In this document: piece after piece, positions 23,835-34,959 of the stretch
How positions within the stretch are numbered: the first letter of the stretch is position 1
Layout of the letters: each line of letters starts with the position of its first letter
Assembly: GCF_037975245.1 (NCBI RefSeq)
Contig: NC_092574.1
Location: forward strand, 24,394,713 to 24,458,712
Source: Apostichopus japonicus
Taxonomy: Eukaryota; Echinodermata; Holothuroidea; Aspidochirotida; Stichopodidae
Length of the DNA: 64,000 nucleotides
Direction: 5' to 3'
Program-made: the position numbers and the translations under genes
The notes under the pieces: generated by a model
The model's database searches: none
Told to the model about the DNA's origin: nothing
Seen by the model: the letters and a program-made list of their open reading frames with translations, nothing else

Positions 23835-25003
23835 TAGCGAATCATTGCTTAAAGCCTAAGAAAGCAGCTGGGTATGATCAGGAGAGTTGTTATGGAACCC
23901 TCCCTGGTACGATGATTTCGAGCCAGATATTGTCAAGCAGATATTACTTTCATTCTCACCCCTTACTGAAATATCTGTACATATCGTTCACCACTGGGGT
24001 ATTCCAAGATAAGCTGAAGATTGCTAAGGTCTTTCCCATTTTTGAGAAAGGGGAATGCAATATCTACGAGAACTACCGACCAATCTAAATTCTCTCTTTT
24101 TATCTATGCTTTTCCAAAAGTATCGAACGTCTCATGTCCAACAGAATAATAAATTTCCTCCATGCTCATAACATACAATGCAAGGAACAATATGGATTCC
24201 GCCCTGGTCACTCAACTAAGCTTGCCCTGGCAGATACCATTGATAAATTATACGATAGCCTTGATAAGAAGACAACATTTATTGGTATATTCTTAGACCT
24301 ATCAAAACCTTTTGATACCATTGACCAATGTATTATTCTGAACAAGTTATCATTCTACGGCATTAGAGGACCAACCCTTATCTTGATGGACAGCTATACT
24401 TATCGAAACGTTTCCAGAATACTTCGTATAAGAACACCTTATCTGACCATGCTGAAATCCGCTGTGGTGTTCCTCGAGGTTCAATATTAGGACCACTTCT
24501 ATTCATTATATGTATCAATGACATCTGTCATATCTCTGATATTGCAAAAACTATTTTATTTGAAGATTAAATTAGTATATTTTCGAATCCAATAATTGGA
24601 ATATTTTACATGACATAGTATTCATGGAGTTATAATACATTTTACGACTGGTTTGCAACTAATTAATATGCTATCATTTAATCTTGATAAAACCAGCTAC
24701 ATTGTTTTCAGTAAAAGTCAATCTTCGTCTTAGAAAAAAGATATTTGAATGAATAGTAAGCCAATCAAGCATGTACATAGTACTAAGTTTCTCGAAGTAT
24801 ACATTGAAAAGTAAACTAACTTGGTGTGAAAATATTTCAAATATTGCAAACACTGTTGCGAAAAATGTTGCAATCATTTCTAAGTTGAAGCACTACTTTC
24901 CTCAGAATATTCTTAAAATGCTTTACCAAACATTAGTATTTTCCCACTTTTCATATTGCTCTATCTTTGAACAGACTTTTGTTAATGAAATGGGGGTAAA
25001 CGA

Positions 25004-25005
<2 letters not shown>
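23835..25005 (+). mobile_element. LINE upstream of gene block A, reverse transcriptase part
   Basis: Continuation of the LINE interrupted at 13591. The translation shows PKKAAGYDQ-like linker sequence, then from 24134 CKEQYGFRPGHSTKLALA, FIGIFLDLSKPFDTIDQ and FYGIRGPTL, all RT blocks. A frameshift precedes a GVPRGSILGPLLF-type block near 24470. Near 24540 the FADD box is lost. 24771 onward encodes TLKSKLTWCENISNIANT and LYQTLVFSHFSYCSI. It ends at a TA run. Confidence 0.85.
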
Positions 25006-25035
<30 letters not shown>

Positions 25036-25134
25036 TAGTAATATAGTTGTATGAAGCAAAACAGCTTTTAAAGTAAATACGTTTCTGTGTAAACTTTCAT
25101 TATTTGATTCTACATGACACCTTTATTTTCCATT

Positions 25135-28100
25135 TTAGTAGTCATATGTAGCGTCATAGCTGTAGTAACAAATGACCGAAAATACAGTCAGAATCACGGT
25201 ACTTCCAATTCCTAAGCCTGTCAGAATGGCTGCGACTTTTGCGTGTGACAGAGCCTTGTGAATGTTGGTGTCGATTCCAGTCAAAGCCTGTAGAAATGAC
25301 GGAGAAAGCAAAAATAAATAACATGCGAGCAATGTTATATATTACCTGACACACTCATTGGGACTTTTAATTATATTTATTATTCAGTGTTGCTTAACGG
25401 CCATCAGTGTTGAGGATGTTAAAACTTCCAATATTGATTGCAATTGTTGCCATTCGTTTGTAACATCTACATCGCCTACAGACACTTGTTCGTATTAGAA
25501 TAAATAACACGCAAAGAGCAAAACATGATAGAAATGAAAGAAAAATTGTAATCGATGGAAATAAAGGGTGTCATGGTAAAACGTCCATCATAGGATTGCA
25601 AATTATATAGAGTTATACTCGATTAGATTGGTCAAACTAACATTAACAGGCGAAAAAGTAGTTGACGCAGTGGCGGAGCGTCCATACAATCAGAGGGGCG
25701 GATCCCCCCCCCCCTGACGGACTTTTACCACCTTTTACTTATTCGCGATTATTGACTTTTTTTATTGCGCTTTCAAATACCTATTGACATTTGTCACATT
25801 TGGTTGGTGTAATTTTCTGACAATATTGCAATGACACATATTTATTCTTCGTTTATCTGCAAATTAGCAAGGCCCGAAAAGGGTCATTTCCGGCGATCTA
25901 GGGAGTATCTTTACTCAAAAATATGTTGTACGCTCCGCGCCAACCTGTGGTGGCGCCCGCTTAGATAGTGTCGAAAGCACCCCTACAGACCATTCTCGCC
26001 ACCCCTGACCAAGACCCCTAGCTCTACCACTGAGTCGACGCTGTTTTTAACTAACAGTCACGTGTATACCTTTATATAATACAAACAGCCGTAATCTATA
26101 AATTATCTTCAGAATACTGACCAAAATAGCAAAAACTATGGCCGGAATGGTGCAGCACAACGACGCGAGGCACAAAGAGAACACTATGGACAGCACCAAG
26201 GACAATATGGCCTTGGTCTTAATGGAAGATATCACATTTAAATCTTCCGGGCTTCGAATAATCTGTAAAACAAACGATACAGGAAAAATCTTTTAATTTT
26301 TAATAGAGTAATTGTTTTTCTATTTATTATTGAGGGCTTTTTGCCGTTGTATTGTGGCTGATTATAGTCATAGATTATAAATAATCAAATTGTTCTGATG
26401 TTGAGCAAACCTTGCATGACTGTTGATTTATGGTTGGGTGCACAAGGAAGTTTGAAGCCTTTCCACAAAGTCGTTATTATGTTGAAACGATTCTTGCATG
26501 ACTGTTGATTCATGGTTGGGTGAACAATAAATTTTGAGGCCTATTCACAATGTTGGAAATCTAAATTGCTAAGTGAATATAAGGTGCATATATTTTGTAC
26601 ATTGTAGACGTTTGAGTTCCATAAATATACGTTTTACTGTGAACTCATTTTGAACAAGGTCAGACATTGAATAATTTGAAAAGTGTTAACAATTTCCATT
26701 TGTAAAACTATTGTGACTTGTGCGCAAACAGTACCGTCATTCACAATTAACACACGTAGAATTTCTTAGTGTTGGTATCGATTATATATATAATAAAGCT
26801 AACAATACGCCTAACACAAATTTAACAAGTTGTTATTAAGTTGAGCAACTCTTGAACGACTGTTCATGGTTAGGTGCACAAGGAAGTTTGAAGCGTTTCC
26901 ACAATGTTGGAAACTGGAATTGCTAAATCAATAAAGGTGCATATATTTGTACATTGTAGGCGTATTAATTCCATATTTTATAAATCTCTAGTTTTGTCCC
27001 TAATTCAGGTTTGTTCAGTCATGTCACAATTCGTCTGATTTTCGAAAATGAAGTTCAGTCAAGTCGCCAACTCACAAGTCAATTGATTTTATCGCAGACC
27101 AATCCAAGTCACAAGTCGAGACATTTCAAGTTACAAGTTAATTCATTGGTTGTAAGTTGCGACACAAGCCAACTCTAGCAGCAACTGAAGTGATATGCTC
27201 TACATATAGGTACAGTCCTAACAAAATCAACCAGCTCAAATACAAAAAGGCTGCATCTTTGTGAAGTGATGATATCGGTCATGTTGTTGACCTGCTTCGT
27301 GAGCTCCAGTTGCAATGCTATGAGACGAGTAAATGCTACTTTGCATTAGACAGCAATTGAAAGTTATTTTAAAACTTGTACTTCAACCTCTCCCCTACAC
27401 TCTCTATCTCTCCCTCTCTCGATACAGAACATGAAATAATGACATACGTTACAGTAAAGTCATGAAACATGATCGTTGTCTGACGACAGTTACTAACTCT
27501 GTACAGCCAACATAACTCATATTGTACCATCGGAGGTGATGGTGGTGGGGCAAAGGGGGGGGGGGAAGGAGGTTGACGGGAAGGTTCTACTAATCTAAAA
27601 TTTAACACTGCCATGAATTAAAATTCAACACATACTTTTACAACTCGTTACACATACTAACGCAAAGTTGAAACATTCTGAATACATTATTTCGTCAAGG
27701 GAAGGGATACTCAATTTCGCCTATTGATTTTATGCTTAATGTTACTAATATAGCACATGCAAACTCAGTTAGCGAATCATCAGAACATACCATACCAAAG
27801 AAATATTGATAATTATAACATTAAATTATTAACTGATGCCATATTGTGACGTCACATCATACTTCATCCCCTCTTACATATCGATACTTGTAATTATGTC
27901 GTGGTAGTTGATACCAAACAAAATGACTACACTTTGAGGCGCAATAAACGACATATGTCTCCCATTGTGTCGTGGAAGGTAAAAGAAACAATGAATGTTT
28001 GTTTCGATCTTCTCCTACTTAGCCTTTCTTTCCATTTTCTTGGTGTCAAACAATTTGTTAGCGTCTACACTGGTGATTTCAACAAGTCAAATATGTTAAA

Positions 28101-28711
28101 GCCTAGTTATAAGTCATATGATTTTATCGCTAAGTCAAGTCAAATTTTGTCACTACTAACTATCTGATTATCTGAAGTCGAGTAACAAAATGTAACTCGA
28201 GTCTGACTCGAGTACAAAGTCATCGACTCTAGTCAATAACACTGTAAATAGATCCATTTAACACCGTTAATCAACTATCAGTAAGAAGTAGTGTCAAAGG
28301 AAGTTGAAGAGATATTTACGAATTATTTCTGAATTAGATTTTTTGCTCAAACAAATAAAGCATTCAGAATGTAATTGAAACATATTACCTGAGGTACATG
28401 TGGTACCGGTTGTGCCGTAATCATGGTGTTGGTACTTCCGAGATGTTGTGGTCCGGGATATCGTGGTCCGGGATATTGTGGTCCGGGATATTGTGGTCCG
28501 GGATACTGTGGTGGCTCTTCAATCTGAAGTTGGTCTGTAAAACATGGACAAAAGCATAAGAATATAAGTTAAGTTCAAACATTTAGTCCATTTTGTTAAA
28601 TAAAACACTTTTGGACGAAATTATGAAATGATGTATTGTTTGTTAATTAATCAAGTCTGATATTAAATCAGATGGCTTACCATTTTCGACCAAGTTTTTG
28701 TAATCCTCCAT
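25135..28711 (-). CDS. CD225/dispanin-like two-pass membrane protein, paralog A
   Basis: Four exons on the minus strand: 28711-28681, 28534-28389, 26262-26122 and 25287-25135. All introns are GT-AG and the joined frame is open for 156 residues. Residues 1-59 are soluble and proline-rich, with four tandem YPGP(Q/R) units (residues 21-40). Residues about 77-106 form membrane segment 1 (AILSLVLSIVFSLCL, then ASLCCTIPAIVFAIL) with a Cys pair beside it. A short loop (ALTGIDTNI) leads to segment 2, about residues 124-148 (VAAILTGLGIGSTVIL). A proline-rich N-terminus, a Cys-flanked first segment, a loop and a second segment match CD225/dispanin (IFITM-like) proteins, though identity is low and a search is needed. 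AATAAA lies 8 bases past the stop (minus strand, 25127-25122). Start: first ATG in exon 1, conserved in all three paralogs. Confidence 0.75.
25668..26032. mobile_element. hAT-type MITE in intron 3 of paralog A
   Basis: Ends are CAGTGGCGGAGC and the complement CAGTGGTAGAGC. It is flanked by 8-bp repeats AGTTGACG (25660-25667) and AGTCGACG (26033-26040), one mismatch. Block B has the uninserted site near 41325-41340 with one copy of the 8-bp word. An 8-bp duplication with CAG...CTG ends is the hAT signature. It has no coding capacity. Confidence 0.85.
26395..26975. repeat. Local repeats in intron 2 of paralog A
   Basis: A unit containing GCATGACTGTTGAT, TGGTTGGGTGCACAAG, GTTTGAAGCCTTTCCACAA and GGTGCATATATTT occurs at least three times here and again upstream near 30000-30090. 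Block C (56345-56940) and block B (40790-40980 and 37850-37930) share it. Confidence 0.7.
27010..27185. repeat. CAAGTC-rich low-order repeat, intron 2 of paralog A
   Basis: AAGTC, CAAGT and GAGTC recur roughly every 8-12 bases without a fixed period. A similar tract lies at 28080-28240, and both recur in blocks B (39430-39620 and 40540-40740) and C (57000-57130 and 58110-58230). Confidence 0.65.
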
Positions 28712-28940
28712 TGTCAGTTCGACTTCGTATTACTGAGTGATGTTGTTGTGTCAGAAGGTACCGTACGATTTGATTTTGACTATTACTTCCCTAACTGGTG
28801 CCCAAGAGTGCATCACGCATGAACAAACAGTCGCAAACACGGATGAACTTAAACAGTCAGTCCCCAGCGGTACGAAAAGCCCTTGCTATTCTTGTAGAAT
28901 ATGCATGGGGTTTCTTGACGTCACTCCTCATTAATATTTA
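28712..28940 (-). promoter_or_regulatory. Conserved upstream region of paralog A with a CRE palindrome
   Basis: The 230 bp upstream of the start codon is well conserved between A, B and C. TGACGTCA, the full cAMP-response element, lies at 28916-28923, about 205 bp upstream of the ATG. It is identical in C (58916-58923) and reads TGATGTCA in B. No clear TATA box is seen. The transcription start is not determined. Confidence 0.45.
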
Positions 28941-29210
28941 ATTAGGTAATACTTATCATTTTCGAAGGTCAATTTCACAGTCATTAACCAATTAATATGT
29001 CTGGTACTAACTGAATTTGATGAAAGAAAAGTGTCTTATCCAATCTTTATTAACAAAAGACACAAAAAAAGAGTAAAATGGAATTTTGGCCATATTTTCC
29101 GAACCTAAATTAACCATTTTCGTACTGTTTTTTTTTGTTTCCGAGTAATGTAGTGACTGTTCCGTTTCACGTTGGTACGTAATGCGCGAAATGCTTTAAC
29201 TAAGCGTGAT

Positions 29211-29730
29211 AAAACTTATGGAAATGAATTGCTTATATCATGGAACTCCATGCTTATATCGTATGATAACAGGAACTATTCATGGCCGTGAAATGACTTC
29301 TCTGTGGTGGATAGGGGCATATGGACGCCTGGAGATCATGAATTTCTCACTGCCAATACATCGGTTTGGTACATCCGCACATAAAAATACATGGAAGCAA
29401 TGCCATATCGTAACAATCGCTACTTATAGCACTACTTGCTGAAATCAGCCACTCAACACTGGTTTGAATTTATCAACAGCGATAATTTATTTAGAGACTC
29501 TCACCCATGCTGGTGCTCTTCAAATTCACCCTCCTGAAATTGTACATGGGGTGGCTAGTAATCAGCCTATGGAGCCTTGGCGGTATCGAGACAGGGGACT
29601 TTTTACTGGGTATATTTCCAACATAGCTAGTTTTGTGGAAACATGCAGATTATACAACAGGGAATTAAATTTGACACCTGAGAGGGCACTTTGGCTTAAA
29701 AATGGCCAGACAAAGCTGCCACTGTGACAC
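29211..29730. mobile_element. Unclassified insertion upstream of paralog A
   Basis: Blocks A and C have about 520-600 bp here that block B lacks (B is continuous near 38385-38392). The junctions are CGTGAT (29205-29210) and CACGAT (29731-29736), a possible 6-bp duplication with mutations. The inner sequence matches no family I recognise. In C (59217-59819) it contains a small internal repeat of AGCCCTGCCA. Confidence 0.55.
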
Positions 29731-29739
29731 CACGATGAG

Positions 29740-32700
29740 GTCAGATTTGTTGGACATTTGGTCAGAGATCTTTTTTTTAAGAATGACAACACATTTACAT
29801 AATAATTAGTCATATGATGACATAAGTATATGAAATTACATATTAAATGGGTAATTTAACATGTTTGTGATAATATAACAACGGGTCAAGTCGACACCAA
29901 GCAGTTAGAACTTTTTTAGAAAAGTACATATAATTTCTAAAATATAATCACGGTGAAATAACTGTATATATCATTAAGCTAACAATACGCCTATTGTGTT
30001 GAAGCAATTCTTGCATGACTGTCGATTCATGGTTACAGTAGGTGAACAAGACATTTTGAGGCCTATTCACAATGTTGAAACTGGAATTGCTAAAGTTACA
30101 AGTTAATGCATTTGATTGTGAGTTGAGTCGCAATCCAAACTATACCTTCGATATACTCTTAATTTATGGCTTAACTACTATTATATGATGGACCTTGTTC
30201 GGTGAGGGGGGTGGGGGTTCCTATACTTTCTGGTCAAGTTACAGATCAACTAATGAAGAAGTGAAAATTGTGCACATTTATGACTTTCGTCCCAGGTTAG
30301 GGTGGATTTAAACCTAATAAGTCTCTATACACTCATGTTATGTTTAAAAGCACTCGTACTAATATCAGCAGTATATAAATATCATGTTTCTTTCAGAATA
30401 AAGGCAAGGAACTGTTCATACTGTCAGTACGAGTGCTTGGGAAGAATGATAAAAGAGGATAGTATGGCTGGTATAGGCATGAGGTTATTGTTCCAAAGGA
30501 CTTGCCATGGAGTACTCTAATTCAACCGATTCACACAGAGATTACAATAACTACTGTAAATCTTAAAGTTATATAATGTATATAGCTTAGCTTGGTACAA
30601 AAACAAATTAAAAGAGGGCATTAATATGGAGTTGAAATGACTTTAATTTGAATTTATGGAATTCTCTTTAAAAATCTAGATATTACTAAGGAATATAAAA
30701 TGAAATGATCATCTGTTTATAGTTTATTTATTCAATATAACTTAATACTCCAAGACGTTATAACGTTTTGATGAAATATCAATTAGTTGATAAATTGAAG
30801 AATAATTATTGATTTCTTGATGCTGGTCCTGTTCGTTGATTGATCTTTATAATAATATATATGAGAGGATTAATGAAAGCTATTTTTGGACCGTAATAAT
30901 AAAAAGGAAAAAAAAAAGAGAAATGTTCAAACTGATTTATTTCGACATTCTGAGGTCAGTTATTTTAAAAATATTTGTTCCCATAAATTGCGTGTATATT
31001 TAGATTCCGCTGTGTATATGCAGTTTACCGAAACGAAACAGATATTTTGTACACAATATATTTACCTCTATTGCACAGTTTGTGTTGTTACGTCTGTTTT
31101 TTTAGTATATGAATATTTATCATTTAATTTACATATTATTTACAGTATGTTGCTCTCACTTTCATTTCATTGGTTATTTAGTTATCGTCTTACTTTTGTA
31201 CATGAAAGAGTTATAATTTTTCAAAAAGTTGCTCATCAGTATGGTATCTTGTGGTATCAGATATCGGTATCATTCATACATACATACACACACACGCATA
31301 CAACACACAGACACATGCACACATACATACATACATACATACATACACACACACGCACACACTCTCCGCCTGCATGAATGCATAGGTTACGATTTCATCG
31401 AAACCAAAAACCATATTACGCCTCAACAGAGATCTCTCCTTTATGAGTATACATGCTAAGTGTAATCCCAATAAGGTCTAGTTTCTTCCATTTCATTTCT
31501 GCAACTGAAGAATGGCCGTGTTAACGCTCGAAATATTTTGTAACTGATTTATCGTTCTAAGTAATAAAGTTGGAAATGAAAGTATCATTTTCCCCCCTTT
31601 TCTCTTGTGGATATATATATATATATGTATATTGATTGATATATTGATATTGATATATTAATATTGATTGTATGTCCAGAGGTTCGAAACCGGTAGGGAA
31701 GGTCGTAATTCCACTGAATAAAAGTGTTAAATTAAACGTTAAACTTAAACATTTAGAAGAGCCGCTATATCTATTTTCAAGAAACTTAGTTGACAATCCA
31801 AAATAAACCTCCTGCCAGTACGATTAGACGCGAAAATTAATTTTCCGCAAAACTGTTTCCAGCACGCCCATTGTTTTCTGAATTCCTGACTCTTTTACCC
31901 CGGGAAAACAACAGCCAAACTCAAATCAATATGTCTCAAGAATCAACTATGGTCTTTATAGTCCCGAATCATCAGCCGGGCAAGTAAAAGAAAATGGCTG
32001 TGCCTACACTTTAAGGTGGCTTACTCCAATTAGAGTCTATATCAATCCGCTGGATGTTCACAGTCAGGAAAAGTGCCAAAATCTTAGTTTTTACGAAATG
32101 TTATCAATCAGGATCTTCTTTTTGTGGCTAACATGTTGAAGGGTATGAATGGAAGTACATTATTCAGGTGGATTCAAGTTAGCGTTAATCCTGAAAATTG
32201 TTGCTAAGCCACCTGACTACATGTGGTGCACAAAATTGGTCAATTGTGGCAATTTTAGACCCCTTTAGGCCTCCCAGGAGCAGCGTAGGAAAATTGTTTA
32301 CTACTGAGTGAAGATATTTGTTTACAAGTGAAGACAAATTCAGGCTCCGGATAGCGAAAAAATATCCACGGTCATGATGCAGAATTTTGATGGTGCCACT
32401 AAAGGCCAACTTTTCATCTATCCGGTGATGGGTAGCGTTTATCTACTGAGAACGTCTATCTAGACTTAGAGACCACATTACTTTTGTGATTTCTTATGTA
32501 AGTCGATGAAGCTTTTAATGGGCGTATGATACCTAACAATTCCGCCAGAGCCACCCCAATAAGGTAACATTAGTAATCATTAGCTATATGTACGTGTGTG
32601 ACCGTAAAATAGGGCCGAAACCGCCCACATGTTGGAACCCAAAGAAAGTGTCCCAACATGCATTTGACGTGGAAACAAAACATGTGGGCCAAAAAATGTT

Positions 32701-32850
32701 GGCTCAAAACATATTCTCCCCCTATTTTTTCCTCAAAATTTAGGTCCTAATTGTATCATTTATTTACAATATTTACACGTACTCTCATCTCGATCTTGTG
32801 CGATGCGTCGCGTCCGTTTAATGGTAGCGTTTATATTTGATTTATTACAG
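29740..32850. other. Upstream part of block A without recognised genes
   Basis: There is a CA/TACA microsatellite at about 31278-31360. CTGAAGA and GAAA at 31505-31533 resemble a Penelope 3' hairpin, though the stem is weak. A TA run lies at 31611-31626. At 31677-31725 is a piece with GGTTCGAAACC (box-B-like) that recurs at 33673-33722 and 62150-62200. The short frames look non-coding. Confidence 0.45.
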
Positions 32851-32859
32851 CCATATAAT

Positions 32860-32960
32860 TCGACCTTCTGATTGGCTGCTAATATATATCTGTATATATT
32901 CGAATTTGGACGCGTGTATAAAATGGTATATCTGTCCCACAGAGCCTACCATACCCCTTT
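32860..32960 (+). promoter_or_regulatory. Promoter-like CCAAT and TATA arrangement
   Basis: ATTGGCTG (an inverted CCAAT-type box, about 32872) is followed some 45 bp later by GTATAAAATGG (about 32917). The whole segment is nearly unchanged in block C (63240-63320). No open frame of interest follows, so a non-coding transcript or a decayed gene is possible. The call rests on motif spacing alone. Confidence 0.35.
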
Positions 32961-33507
32961 TCGTTGATCCCGAGTTTGCGATAATAGTTTCCATAGCCGT
33001 ATCATAGAGTTCGGCCAACTAGCAAATTGAAACCAAAAAAGTTCACTTCTGCACTGTCTTTATTTACGGCTCTGAAAGGTGCAAATAGGCGGCGACCTTT
33101 TTTATGTCTTTTTGATTTAGGGGGAACGTGAATGTCTTTTGATTTTGGGGTTGCAGTTTCGATAAATTGCGGGCAAATAAGGTTGTTTAAAATGACATTT
33201 TCAATCAGTTTGTATAACTCACAGTTTATTTAATTGAAAATTGGATGTGACATTAAAAATTGATCATAATAACACAGTTAAAACAGTGTTGACAATTAAA
33301 AGTTTGATTCGGAGAAGAATACTAATTCATGAACTAAACATGTGTATTTTCCTTACTTTACTTATTTTGTTAAGAGTTCAGGATTGTCATATATTCCCGC
33401 TGAGCATTATTTAAGGTTTCAAGTCATTATAAGGTTGGAAATGAAATAAAATTCATGTAAGTTTTCTATTTAATTTAAGGTATCAATTGAACAATTCTGT
33501 CCTGTTT

Positions 33508-33508
<1 letters not shown>

Positions 33509-33552
<44 letters not shown>

Positions 33553-33672
33553 GAAAATCGTAATGAGTTGGAAAATCAAGAACAGTGAAAAAACTTTCAG
33601 CCTCCACCGGGATTCGAACCACGGGCCTTCCGCTCTGTACGCGGACACCCTAAACACTAGGCTATGGACGCT
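33509..33672 (-). mobile_element. tRNA-derived SINE
   Basis: The minus strand from 33672 to 33599 forms a tRNA-like head. AGCGTCC pairs with GGAGGCT, TAGCCTAGTGTTTAGGG is box-A-like, TCCGC and GCGGA form an anticodon stem with a seven-base loop, and GGTTCGAATCC is a perfect box B. A body of about 50 bp follows (TTTTTTCACTGTTCTTG, AACTCATTACGATTTTC) and then a TA-repeat tail (33549-33509). The T-arm stem is imperfect, so this is a SINE head and not a working tRNA. Body fragments recur at 42739-42800 and 54700-54762. Confidence 0.75.
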
Positions 33673-33827
33673 GATTGTATGTCCAGAGGTTCGAAACCGG
33701 TAAGGAAGGTCGTAATTCCACTGTAGGCGTTTGTCACCTGTATCGAACAATACTAGTTCTGTTTTTGGTGACAAATTTTGCCTTACTCTAGAGATCAAAC
33801 ATTATGCAAACCAACTCGAAATCATTG

Positions 33828-34054
<227 letters not shown>

Positions 34055-34406
34055 CTGATGATCGCTCAACGCGTGAAACTCTGAGTTACAACTACTCGTG
34101 TTCCACTAGTCTCAACTAGTCTCAACATATATTTCGCTCTGTACCCCGGACATTGAACACTCTGCGCCAAGATAGACGCCAACCAACCAACTCTATATAT
34201 AAATATATATATGAATATATATATAGATATATAAAGATATATAAATAACTATAGCCTACTATATAACTATAACCTACATCCATTCCTTCTCTTTTATTCA
34301 TTGGATAGAAATATTTTAATTATACTTAGTTGGTAACAACATCGTTATGTTTATGTCTCTCTATAATGGGTTTGTTGATAGACAACAACCATAATTAAAA
34401 AAAAAA

Positions 34407-34688
34407 ATTAAGAAAAAAAGAGAGGATAAAACGGAAGTCGAGAGACCGTGAAAATGAGAGCGATGGAGAGAGAAAATGAAAACGATGATGGGATGATATG
34501 GTTTAATGTACAATACGTGTAGACATTTTATATATCATATTATGAGATTTTAGAGAATCCAAGAAAATATGAGTATATATTTATCATCTTATCCGACGGA
34601 ATTTGCATTCGTGGATGTTAGAACGTGATTATACCGGAAACCGCAAACGACGATGTTTATAAAACCGAATTACGTCCACAAACATATT
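34407..34688. repeat. Partial copy of block X
   Basis: Matches block X from about 417 to 1165, with the part corresponding to 545-1010 missing. It sits just right of gene block A, which fits a former tandem order of gene block followed by block X. Confidence 0.85.
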
Positions 34689-34958
34689 CAGGGGCGTATC
34701 CAGGATTTTCTAACCCGGTGGGCGCAAAGTACTATCTAAGCGGAGCGCCACCATCTTCGCGATGTCTTGGCGTTTTTCTTCTGCTCCCTCCTTTTCTCCC
34801 TTTCTTCTTTTTCTCTCTTTTTTCTTTTTCTTTTCCCTTCCTTTCTCTCCCTCCTCTTTTTCCCCCTCTTTTTTCCCTTTCTTCTATTTTCTTTTTCTCT
34901 CCTCTTTTTCTTACCCGGGGGGCGCACGCCCCAACGCCTCTCCCTGGATACGCGCCTG
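34689..34958. mobile_element. hAT-like MITE with pyrimidine-rich core
   Basis: Ends are CAGGGGCGTATCCAGG on the left and, complemented, CAGGCGCGTATCCAGG on the right, which fits hAT-type MITE ends. The centre (34780-34915) is almost entirely C and T. The flanking 8-mers (AACATATT and AGAGTGTA) do not match, so a target duplication is not supported. Confidence 0.55.
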
Positions 34959-34959
34959 A

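Noticed and set aside
32975-33045. Weak resemblance to U4 snRNA (TTTGCG near the start, TAGCC, then GCAAATTGAAA)
   Set aside because: The matching words are short, the spacing does not follow U4, and the U4 stem-loop bases are not preserved.
33599-33672. A functional tRNA gene in block A
   Set aside because: T-arm mismatches, an attached body and a TA tail show a SINE head.
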